From contig CAYVBE010000117.1 in assembly GCA_964448935.1 (NCBI GenBank), positions 1-13,096 of the forward strand: DNA of 13,096 nucleotides. The letters run 5' to 3'. The notes under the pieces are model-generated. The model searched no databases and was not told the origin of the DNA. It worked only from the letters and a program-made list of their open reading frames with translations. Position numbers and translations under genes: made by a program. This document shows, one piece after another, positions 7,374-13,096 of this stretch (position 1 is its first letter; each line of letters opens with the position of its first letter). The stretch comes from CAYVBE01 sp964448935. GTDB lineage: Bacteria > Planctomycetota > Brocadiia > SM23-32.

Positions 7374-8327
7374 ATGCCCGGTCTGAAGGAGCGAATTCGC
7401 GGGGGCATCCTCGGGGCCGTTCTGGGCGATGCCATGGGGTTGCCGTGGGAGGGAGCCGCGCGCGCGGAACTCGACGAGCGGCCCATCGAGGGCATGACGG
7501 GGGGCGGTCCGCACGGCCAGCCCCCGGGAACATGGTCGGACGACAGTTCCCTGCTGCTGAGCCTGGCCGACTCGCTCTGCTCCGGCTATGACCTGGAGGA
7601 TGTCGGAGACGCCTTCCTGGCCTGGTGGCAACAGGGGGAATGGACGCCCCGCGGGCGCGTGTTCGGATACGGGGCCACCACCGCGGCAGCCCTACAGCGC
7701 CTCTGCGTCGGGGTGCCCCCATCCTCATCCGGCATGGCCGGCGAGGGCAGCAACGGCAACGGCTCCCTCATGCGCACGCTGCCTGTGGCCATCTGCTTCC
7801 ACCGAGACCGCGACCGCATGTTGCAGGCGGCCCACGAGGTCTCCGCCGTCACCCACGCCCACCCGCGCAGCCTGATGTGCTGCGGCATCTACTGCCTGAT
7901 CGCCGCGCGCGTCGTCGCCGGCGACGACCGCCCCACGGCCGTAGAACGCGGTGTTTCCGCGGCACGCGACCACTATCATGGCGGCCTCTGGCAAGCGGAA
8001 CTGCCCCACCTGCAGCGCGTCCTGTCCCTGGAAGTCGCGGACCTCGACCGCTCCGAGGTGCGGTCCACGGCTTACGTGGTGCACACGCTGGAGGCGGCCA
8101 TCTGGAGCTTTCTGCGGGGGCAGACCTTTCGGGAATCGCTTCTGGGCGCACTCAACCTGGGCGGCGACACGGACACCATCGGCTGCGTGAACGGCGGCCT
8201 CGGGGGCCTCCGATGGGGTTTTGCCTCGCTGCCGACCAACGAGACGCAGGACCTTGCCCAAAAGAACGACATAGACGAGTTATGTGAGCGATTCCACCGT
8301 GCCGTGCAAGTCTGGCAACGGAGATGA
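7374..8327 (+). CDS. ADP-ribosylglycohydrolase family protein (DraG/ARH type)
   Basis: A 317-residue all-helical hydrolase of the ADP-ribosylglycohydrolase family, which removes ADP-ribose from arginine, serine or other acceptors using a di-metal centre. Metal-site motifs are present: GAVLGDAMG with D19, GTWSDDSS with D56/D57 (residues 52-59), and the C-terminal NLGGDTDTIG with N261, D265 and D267. The usual TDDT motif reads SDDS here, a conservative change. Length is close to the family norm. GGGAGGG at 7358-7364 precedes the ATG, and only 21 bases separate it from the rho stop, so it is probably the last gene of the polA-coaE-rho unit. No ADP-ribosyltransferase partner is in the window, so the substrate is unknown; some family members act on other ADP-ribose derivatives. 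The stop at 8325-8327 lies 9 bases from the convergent neighbour's stop. Confidence 0.93.
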   Translation: MPGLKERIRGGILGAVLGDAMGLPWEGAARAELDERPIEGMTGGGPHGQPPGTWSDDSSLLLSLADSLCSGYDLEDVGDAFLAWWQQGEWTPRGRVFGYGATTAAALQRLCVGVPPSSSGMAGEGSNGNGSLMRTLPVAICFHRDRDRMLQAAHEVSAVTHAHPRSLMCCGIYCLIAARVVAGDDRPTAVERGVSAARDHYHGGLWQAELPHLQRVLSLEVADLDRSEVRSTAYVVHTLEAAIWSFLRGQTFRESLLGALNLGGDTDTIGCVNGGLGGLRWGFASLPTNETQDLAQKNDIDELCERFHRAVQVWQRR

Positions 8328-8336
8328 TCTGCACAG

Positions 8337-9911
8337 TCAATGGGCGGGACTCGGCGTGGCCCCTGGCTTTCTCTCGTAGATATTGGCACTACGGGCCATG
8401 AAAGCCTGATCTTGCGGGAATAGCTTCAGTAAAGTCCTGACCAGCTCAGGATCAAATTGCGTGCCCATCCCTTCGCGGAACTCGTTTGCAATTTTCTCCT
8501 GCTCGAGCTCATTGCGGTAGGGGCGGGAAGAAGCCATAGCATCAAACGCATCCGCAACGGCAAGAATCCGTGCCGGCAAGGGAATCTGCTCACCCTTCAG
8601 ACCGTCCGGATAGCCGGTTCCATCCCACCTCTCGTGGTGGTGCCGAACAGCCTCGGTTATCCGCTCGGCATGTTCTATGCTGGCGACTATTTTCGCCCCG
8701 GCGATGACATGGTACTGAATGTCCAGGTACTCGCTGTCCGTGAGCTTGCTCGCCTTCTTCAACGTAGTGGAGGGAATACCCACCTTCCCGATGTCGTGCA
8801 GAAGCCCGGCCAGCCGAAGGTCGCGCATTTGCGAACCGCTCAGACCCAGAGCCTGTCCCACTCTAACCGCCACTGCGGTCACCCGCTCACTGTGGCCGAG
8901 CGTGTACTCGTCCTTGGACTCAAGGACTCGAGTAAGGGTCTGAATTGCGTCGTTGAAGAGGCTTTCCACCTGACGCGCAAGCTGGGCGCGCCGGATACGG
9001 TAGCCCACCTGATTGGCTATCGCTCTGAGGAGTTTAAGGTGGCGCCTTTCGAACTTCCGGTCCTCGGTTATTGTATCGGCGTAGATAATGCCCAGAATGC
9101 CCACCTCGCAACGGATTGGCACACAGATGACGCTGCTTATACGCTGGGTCCAGATGCTGCGGGTAGGCGAATCGTCTTCACCCAGCGGGTCGGTTTTCAG
9201 AACGGAACAGCCGTCACTGTAGCACTCCCAGATAACCGACCTGCTGAAGCTCCCTTTCAGTTCGGCAGGCACACACTCACTGTAGCGGCTAAATGACGGC
9301 ATCACCAGACCACCGGGCTTTTTGCCGACGATCAAATACACCCGGTCTGCTTCTGTGACAGTGAGGCTGTATTCTGCGATGGTCTCAAGCACCGAACTCA
9401 GTTCGTCCTGAGAGTTGACCGCCTGTATGACCTCGTAGATAGTGGCCAGATCACGTTCAAGTTCCTCGAGCTTGTGCGCATCTTCCCCCTCAACCTGGTA
9501 GCCCTCCAGAACTGCGGAAGAGGCCCCGTCGTCCATCTTCTTCCGAATCTCGGTGGCGTAACGCTCGGGGGAAGTGTCGTCCCGCAATTGCAGGGCATAT
9601 TCGTCGCTTTCCGTACTGGGGATCAACTCAAAACGGAATATCTCGCCCCCGAGACGAACCGCATCTCCGTGGAACAACATCGCCTGAGACCTTTTGCGTT
9701 CATTAACCCAGGTGCCGTTGGTGCTGTCCAGGTCCTTTACTACCCAGAAGCCGTCACTGAGCTGCAGCCAACAGTGCGACCGGGAGACCCTGTCGCTGGT
9801 CAGTACCAGATCGCAAGCCATGTCCCTGCCGAGGAGTACGCACTGGTCTTCCTCGAGAAGTACCTCCTCGCCCTGCAATTCACCTTCAACGCCGACGAGT
9901 TTGGCTTGCAT
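8337..9911 (-). CDS. FHA-GAF-HD-GYP signalling protein, probable c-di-GMP phosphodiesterase
   Basis: A 524-residue soluble protein with three modules. An N-terminal FHA domain (about 1-100) has G28-R29, the S43-R-S-H46 turn and N65-G-T, the residues that bind phosphothreonine. A GAF-like sensor domain follows at about 145-310 (ELERDLATIYEVIQAV through GILGIIYADT). The C-terminal HD-GYP domain (about 320-510) keeps H340, the HD pair H372/D373 in HDIGKVGIP, the histidine run 424-426, GYPDGL at 433-438 and the ADAFDAM segment, so it should hydrolyse cyclic-di-GMP. No transmembrane span or signal peptide is seen. The role is probably to couple Ser/Thr kinase signalling and a small-molecule or redox input to c-di-GMP level. 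The ribosome binding site is weak (GAG about 13 bases upstream). The gene looks lower in GC than polA or rho. It is transcribed towards the polA unit and is probably monocistronic. Confidence 0.93.
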   Translation of the reverse strand: MQAKLVGVEGELQGEEVLLEEDQCVLLGRDMACDLVLTSDRVSRSHCWLQLSDGFWVVKDLDSTNGTWVNERKRSQAMLFHGDAVRLGGEIFRFELIPSTESDEYALQLRDDTSPERYATEIRKKMDDGASSAVLEGYQVEGEDAHKLEELERDLATIYEVIQAVNSQDELSSVLETIAEYSLTVTEADRVYLIVGKKPGGLVMPSFSRYSECVPAELKGSFSRSVIWECYSDGCSVLKTDPLGEDDSPTRSIWTQRISSVICVPIRCEVGILGIIYADTITEDRKFERRHLKLLRAIANQVGYRIRRAQLARQVESLFNDAIQTLTRVLESKDEYTLGHSERVTAVAVRVGQALGLSGSQMRDLRLAGLLHDIGKVGIPSTTLKKASKLTDSEYLDIQYHVIAGAKIVASIEHAERITEAVRHHHERWDGTGYPDGLKGEQIPLPARILAVADAFDAMASSRPYRNELEQEKIANEFREGMGTQFDPELVRTLLKLFPQDQAFMARSANIYERKPGATPSPAH

Positions 9912-9951
9912 GCGGCATCATCTCAAATATAGAGAAGAGCACACGGATAGA

Positions 9952-9981
9952 ATTGTAGCCCAACTCTGGCAAGCAAATCAA
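9952..9981 (-). promoter_or_regulatory. Candidate promoter of the FHA-GAF-HD-GYP gene
   Basis: On the - strand, TTGATT (complement of 9976-9981, four of six -35 bases) is followed by an 18-base spacer and TACAAT (complement of 9952-9957, five of six -10 bases). The predicted start is near 9945, giving a leader of about 34 bases. The match is moderate but the position is right. Confidence 0.5.
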
Positions 9982-10221
9982 AGTCCGAACCGGCGTATCG
10001 GTCGTTGCCGTTCACATGGTCCCCGGTCGCGCTGCCATGGAAGGGACGCCGGAGATGACGACCGGCTTGGGCGTCGGGCGGACTGCACCTGCTTAACTCC
10101 TGCGGGAACAGGCAGTCTGCGGGCCAGGGCTGCCTGCTATGGGGGTAGCCATCCGCGGCGTGGGGGGCGAGGTACACGGGCATTCCACGGTTGCGTGAAC
10201 TTCCAGTCAGAGAGCGAGCAG
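9982..10221. other. Noncoding stretch between two - strand genes
   Basis: No credible coding frame or known RNA gene is visible here. The clearest structure is a perfect 7-base inverted repeat, CAGGCAG (10109-10115) with CTGCCTG (10130-10136), enclosing 14 bases. No U-tract follows on either strand. I looked for a GEMM-type c-di-GMP riboswitch because of the HD-GYP gene downstream and found no convincing match. Confidence 0.4.
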
Positions 10222-10265
10222 AAAAACATGGGAGGTGGGCCTTTGCACCTGGCCCGCCTCCCATG
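10222..10265 (-). terminator. Rho-independent terminator of the secreted-protein gene
   Basis: Arms 10227-10241 and 10251-10265 pair over 15 positions with a single mismatch in the - strand RNA (a G-T wobble on the + strand), with a 9-base loop (10242-10250). Read on the - strand, the stem is followed directly by TTTTT (complement of 10222-10226). On the + strand no T-run follows, so it acts only on leftward transcription. It lies 58 bases past the stop codon of the secreted-protein gene. Confidence 0.85.
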
Positions 10266-10323
10266 GCCCGAACACCGTAACTTTTTGATTTGCCGGAACT
10301 TGCCGGACTACTCCGCCTTCACC

Positions 10324-11811
10324 TCAGTCCACCTGCTCCCAAGAACGAAGGCGGATCTTATTCCCGTCCGTTGACACTCCGCTCTTAACGGCGTCCTCAA
10401 CGGTGAAGCCCTCGGTCTGACTCAGGTCCGGTGTATAAATGCGGAGGATGGAGTTGGACAGCACGATGTGCCGCATCTCCTCCCCGGAGCCAACCGGAAC
10501 GACTTTCACGGTCAGGTCCAGAGCCTCGTACGGGGATAACGCGTCCGTAGCGTAGCCATCTTCGGCGAACATTTGGTCGGTGATGTCGGTATCGCCCAGG
10601 TAAATCTTGACCACCACGGGCTCATCGGACCGGCTTTCTGCCCGTAGGAGATACTGGACAGTTGCATCTTCGACGTTCTGCAATCGCACCGGCACGAGGC
10701 AGGCTTCGCGCCTTCTAATGCTGAACTCGAATGCATCCAACTGTTCCGTCTCCCATGTGGAACCCTCGCCGCCTCCCAGCATGGTGTCCTGGCCCGTCCC
10801 GCTGTCCGGGAAGTACAGGTTGGCCGGAATGACGACATTTGCCCCGCCTTCTGCCGTGGCGCCGTCGGCTATGCGCGTGAGGCTGAAATCGGGATAGGCA
10901 TAGACCCCTGGCCAGCCCAGCGGGTCCACCTTGACCTGCACGATCTCCCCATCGTCGGCACCGAGTTGGAGGTCAAACTCGTTCGGCACCTCCTCGCCCG
11001 AGCGGTAATAGGTGTAATTCCACTTCTCGGTCTGGTCGGGACCGGAAAAGCGGAAATCCGTCGTGGTTTGGGCCTCGGCCGCTTGAAAGCTCGCCATCAG
11101 AACCATGTCCTGATGGTCCGCCGACGGACCGTCCATGTCACTGGTGTGCTCGAACAAGAATACCGCATCCAACGGGCCGATGTCCATCTTGTTCTCGGCG
11201 TCTATATACGCGCCTAGGAACGTTTGCACCGACTCCTGCCCGGCAAAGCCAGGCACGTCGGGAAAGGAATCTCCGTCGCGGAGTATGTGCACCCTGTAGC
11301 CTGCCGAGGAGCCGGAGTACACGCTCCTGTACACGTAATAGGGATACCACGGATAGTAGCACGTGCTTGTCGCCGAGATTGATGTTTCAGCCGTAAAAGA
11401 TTCATCTGGCGTCCAGGTCCTGGGATTCTCGCCGTCATTCACGTTGCCCCAGGGGTCAAAGGTCTGGTCACCGATCGTGATGTCACACGTGACCGGCATA
11501 TCATCGCCGCCTGCACCGTACGTAAGGGCAGCGCCTATCAGTGTAAAAGTCACGTGATAATCTTGGTGCGGCGTGACTTCTGCATCGTTCTCACTGAACG
11601 TCAAGTCCCCCTGGTGATCCCCCAGGGCCACCTCCAGCCACGTCCCGCCGCCGGAACATTCCGTGGTCACGCGCTCGGACGACCACTCTTCTCCCAGTTG
11701 CCGGACCGCAAGCTGAGGAGCGACCTCTTCGGCCTTCACAGCCGACGGCGACAACAAAAACACCATGCACAATCCGCACAAAAACAGCGTCACGATCATT
11801 CTGGCACCCAT
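10324..11811 (-). CDS. Secreted protein of unknown family
   Basis: From the ATG at 11811 the protein has 495 residues. It opens with a typical Sec signal peptide: a short basic start MGARM, a hydrophobic core IVTLFLCGLCMVFLL, and a likely cut after SAVKA, just before EEVAPQ. The mature part is acidic, rich in Asp, Gly, Thr and aromatic residues, and looks beta-rich. A striking Tyr/Trp/Pro patch follows C151 (residues 152-161, YYPWYPYYVY). I recognise no domain or catalytic motif. GGGGAGGGGAG ends four bases before this ATG. An in-frame ATG at 11949 would add 46 residues; it too has a GGGAG six bases upstream and lies only about 20 bases after the predicted transcription start, so it cannot be excluded. 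The signal peptide at the very N-terminus favours 11811. The gene has its own promoter and terminator. An extracellular or periplasmic surface-layer or binding role is a guess. Confidence 0.8.
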   Translation of the reverse strand: MGARMIVTLFLCGLCMVFLLSPSAVKAEEVAPQLAVRQLGEEWSSERVTTECSGGGTWLEVALGDHQGDLTFSENDAEVTPHQDYHVTFTLIGAALTYGAGGDDMPVTCDITIGDQTFDPWGNVNDGENPRTWTPDESFTAETSISATSTCYYPWYPYYVYRSVYSGSSAGYRVHILRDGDSFPDVPGFAGQESVQTFLGAYIDAENKMDIGPLDAVFLFEHTSDMDGPSADHQDMVLMASFQAAEAQTTTDFRFSGPDQTEKWNYTYYRSGEEVPNEFDLQLGADDGEIVQVKVDPLGWPGVYAYPDFSLTRIADGATAEGGANVVIPANLYFPDSGTGQDTMLGGGEGSTWETEQLDAFEFSIRRREACLVPVRLQNVEDATVQYLLRAESRSDEPVVVKIYLGDTDITDQMFAEDGYATDALSPYEALDLTVKVVPVGSGEEMRHIVLSNSILRIYTPDLSQTEGFTVEDAVKSGVSTDGNKIRLRSWEQVD

Positions 11812-11969
11812 CGTTCTCCCCTCCCCGTAATTATGGTTCGTTCGACCCACACGTTCCCTTGCGTCGTCGTGGCGTGTTCCGTTCGCAAAGCAGGCCGTCA
11901 GACGGCCACCAACCTCTGCCTCGCTGACTGCTCGTTGTTGTCGTCCCATGAGCTACTCCCATCAATTCA

Positions 11970-11988
11970 CACCGTATTATACCGTTTA
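11970..11988. repeat. Tandem ACCGTWT motif overlapping the secreted-protein promoter
   Basis: ACCGTAT (11971-11977) and ACCGTTT (11981-11987) stand in direct orientation with a 10-base period, straddling the -10 box. The same arrangement recurs at 12489-12505. A 10-base period places both copies on one face of the helix, as in an operator. A single ACCGTAT also lies between the -35 and -10 boxes of the promoter at 20-48 (28-34). Operator function is inferred. Confidence 0.35.
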
Positions 11989-12004
11989 ACAATGGGTTAG
12001 TCAA
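11976..12004 (-). promoter_or_regulatory. Near-consensus sigma-70-type promoter of the secreted-protein gene
   Basis: On the - strand, TTGACT (complement of 11999-12004, five of six bases) is followed by exactly 17 bases and a perfect TATAAT (complement of 11976-11981), with an AT-rich stretch upstream. Transcription should start near 11969. That gives a leader of about 158 bases to the ATG at 11811, or about 20 bases to the alternative ATG at 11949. This is the best promoter in the window, so expression should be strong unless repressed. Confidence 0.8.
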
Positions 12005-12052
12005 ATTAAAAACGCCTGCCTTCGCATCCGCCTTCCGGGAACAACACGCCAC

Positions 12053-12210
12053 CGGGGTGAACGGCAGATCCGACGGTCCCGGATGCTCCGAAAACTGGGG
12101 GCCATGACACCAACCGCGTCCGCATCAGCGTCGTCCCTCTCCCCGTTGCGACTACAAGGCCATTGCCCCCCATCATCCCTCGCCCACATCGTCCCCGCCG
12201 GTTCACCCCG
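12053..12210. repeat. Long-range inverted repeat, possible structured RNA
   Basis: CGGGGTGAAC (12053-12062) and GTTCACCCCG (12201-12210) are perfect complements. Just inside them GGC (12063-12065) can pair with GCC across one bulged base. Within the enclosed 138 bases lie ATCCG/CGGAT, which forms a small hairpin near 12067-12083, and GGGGGC/GCCCCC arms. This could be one folded RNA on either strand. I estimate that a 10-base match of this kind could arise by chance in 1 kb of GC-rich DNA, so confidence is low. Confidence 0.25.
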
Positions 12211-12488
12211 ACACGGTCCGTGCGTGGGAGGGGCGTCAACCCCGGCCCGGCCTTGTCCCCCTCAGGAGCCGGTGCCCGTCCCGTAGATAACGCACGCACG
12301 TTGCCACGTCTGGCCCACCAGACCCGGCGCGACTCGCATGTCCGCCAAGTTCCTGCGGACCTTCTCGGCCCTGAGTGATAGTGCCGACCGACGAACACGA
12401 CGGCGATCTCCCGCCCCTTCCTTCCTCCTCTGAATCCAGAAAGCCCCTCTGCCTCCGGGCTAGCCCTGATCATTCCACAATGTTAGAC

Positions 12489-12505
12489 ACCGTATCAAAC
12501 CGTAT
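12489..12505. repeat. Tandem ACCGTAT direct repeat
   Basis: ACCGTAT occurs twice (12489-12495 and 12499-12505) with a 10-base period, in an AT-richer island and immediately before TTGACA (12507-12512). The same two-copy layout overlaps the promoter at 11976-12004. It may be a protein-binding site. No good -10 box is found 17 bases beyond this TTGACA. Confidence 0.3.
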
Positions 12506-12837
12506 TTTGACAAATCCTGGGAACTCCCGAACGCAAGAAGCGAACAGGACGGCCCCCGTCGCAAGCGGCGGATGCCTCCTGCTGAGGGAGACTGATAGAC
12601 TCATTACAGGAGTTGATCGTCCCCGACCGGGCAAGTCTGGCACGGTTGGCACGCGGCAAAAGCGCACGCGGCACCGCTCTGGCGCGTGTTGGTGCGCGGC
12701 AGCCCGCCGGGGGCAGAAGAAGAAAACCCGAGAACAAAGATGGTAAGAGGTTCGGGAGGAGGTCTGCCATACGGCTAAAAGCCAGGCTTGAACGGCCCAA
12801 GCGCCATATATGGATGGCCCAGCCCCGCACAGATCAC

Positions 12838-12870
12838 AAAAAAGCCGGCGCAATGGGCGATTCAGCCGGT
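12838..12870 (-). terminator. Weak terminator-like hairpin for leftward transcription
   Basis: Read on the - strand, CCGGC and GCCGG form a five-base stem around a 15-base loop and are followed by C and then TTTTTT (complement of 12838-12843). The stem is short and the loop long, so it is marginal. If real, it would end a - strand transcript entering from beyond the right edge of the window. Confidence 0.25.
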
Positions 12871-13096
12871 TCCGGAACACCGGTTTGCAGACGCCCTGAG
12901 TCGCCTGCTCGGGAGGCTTGCGGCACAGAGGCCTTCGAGTATCACAGACGTTGGGCCGTCGGGCCTGCGGGGCCGGCTCAAGGTTACCCTCGGACGGGGG
13001 GCCGAAAGCGCCGGAGCGCTCGGTCAAAAGCGGAGAATCAGGATAGCCCGGATATTTCATGACATTCCAAAATAGGGCCTTGGAAAGAGTCTCTCT

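Larger units (their letters stand above)
12005..13096. other. About 1.1 kb without a credible gene
   Basis: Long open frames exist on both strands but are Arg/Pro/Ser/Cys-rich, overlap one another and lack good ribosome binding sites, as expected by chance in GC-rich DNA. Visible structure includes a 10-base perfect inverted repeat (12053-12062 with 12201-12210) and a tandem ACCGTAT pair (12489-12505). There is also a 10-base direct repeat GCACGCGGCA (12649-12658 and 12664-12673) and a terminator-like hairpin facing left (12838-12870). At the right edge an ATG at 13059 opens a frame to the window end (MTFQNRALERVS) but has no clear ribosome binding site. It may be the start of a + strand gene cut by the window. 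Confidence 0.5.

Noticed and set aside
6669..7631. 320-codon open frame on the - strand opposite rho and the hydrolase gene
   Set aside because: It overlaps two secure genes and has no recognisable domain; typical antisense shadow.
8325..8340. Bidirectional terminator between the convergent genes
   Set aside because: Only 9 bases separate the stop codons and no hairpin with T-runs is visible across the junction; termination there may rely on Rho or lie inside the coding regions.
9982..10221. Possible c-di-GMP riboswitch upstream of the HD-GYP gene
   Set aside because: A few GEMM-like fragments occur (for example ATAGCAGG on the - strand), but the order and spacing of conserved blocks do not fit.
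12432..12447. On the - strand, GGGGC...TCTGGATTC resembles the 5' end of tmRNA
   Set aside because: The following conserved bases, a tag reading frame ending in Ala-Leu-Ala-Ala, and a tRNA-like 3' end with a T-loop are all missing.
12006..12473. 155-codon open frame on the - strand
   Set aside because: Arg/Gly-rich with no family resemblance or clear ribosome binding site, in a region of inverted repeats; most likely chance.
12649..12673. Direct repeat GCACGCGGCA, considered as start of a repeat array
   Set aside because: Only two exact copies with 5 bases between them; no CRISPR-like spacers or further copies.
12470..13060. 196-codon open frame on the - strand, open to the window end
   Set aside because: Composition is Pro/Arg/Cys/Ser-rich and unlike the other proteins here. 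It overlaps an equally long frame on the other strand, and no motif is recognised.
12613..13062. 149-codon frame on the + strand starting at TTG, very basic
   Set aside because: The purine-rich AGGAG directly abuts the start codon, so it is too close to act as ribosome binding site; the sequence looks like random GC-rich translation.

Overview
The window comes from a GC-rich bacterium, about 60-65% GC by eye in the housekeeping genes. Linkage of polA, coaE and rho is an arrangement I associate from memory with Planctomycetota and related PVC-group bacteria. I could not check this by search, so it is a moderate-confidence inference. Secreted proteins of unknown family and large structured intergenic stretches would fit such a genome.

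Layout. (1) Positions 1-2171 (+): a strong promoter at the left edge, then two adjacent genes for single-pass membrane proteins with long charged helical domains. They look like diverged paralogues, and the unit closes with a clear intrinsic terminator at 2141-2171. (2) 2172-2592: a 420-base stretch with no gene. It has a perfect -10 box followed by about 200 bases that fold into a compact multi-hairpin RNA with paired ends. This is either an undescribed small RNA or a structured leader of polA, and is the most interesting object in the window. (3) 2593-8327 (+): a tight four-gene unit of polA (DNA polymerase I with all three activities predicted intact), coaE (dephospho-CoA kinase, 4-base overlap), rho (termination factor with a short Asn/Ser/Arg-rich N-terminus) and a DraG-type ADP-ribosylglycohydrolase. 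(4) 8337-9911 (-): a convergent gene for an FHA-GAF-HD-GYP signalling protein, probably a cyclic-di-GMP phosphodiesterase that reads phosphothreonine. (5) 9912-10323: a noncoding stretch with a promoter for the signalling gene and an intrinsic terminator for the next gene. (6) 10324-11811 (-): a secreted protein of unknown family with a near-consensus promoter at 11976-12004. (7) 12005-13096: about 1.1 kb in which I find no credible gene, only inverted and direct repeats and a weak terminator-like hairpin.

Functionally, the + strand unit in (3) combines DNA repair/replication, CoA synthesis, transcription termination and removal of ADP-ribose. The first three are housekeeping, and the ADP-ribosylhydrolase is the unusual member. 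The signalling gene in (4) is a separate transcription unit that meets the operon tail to tail with only 9 bases between stop codons. No CRISPR array, tRNA, rRNA, insertion sequence or phage gene was seen.
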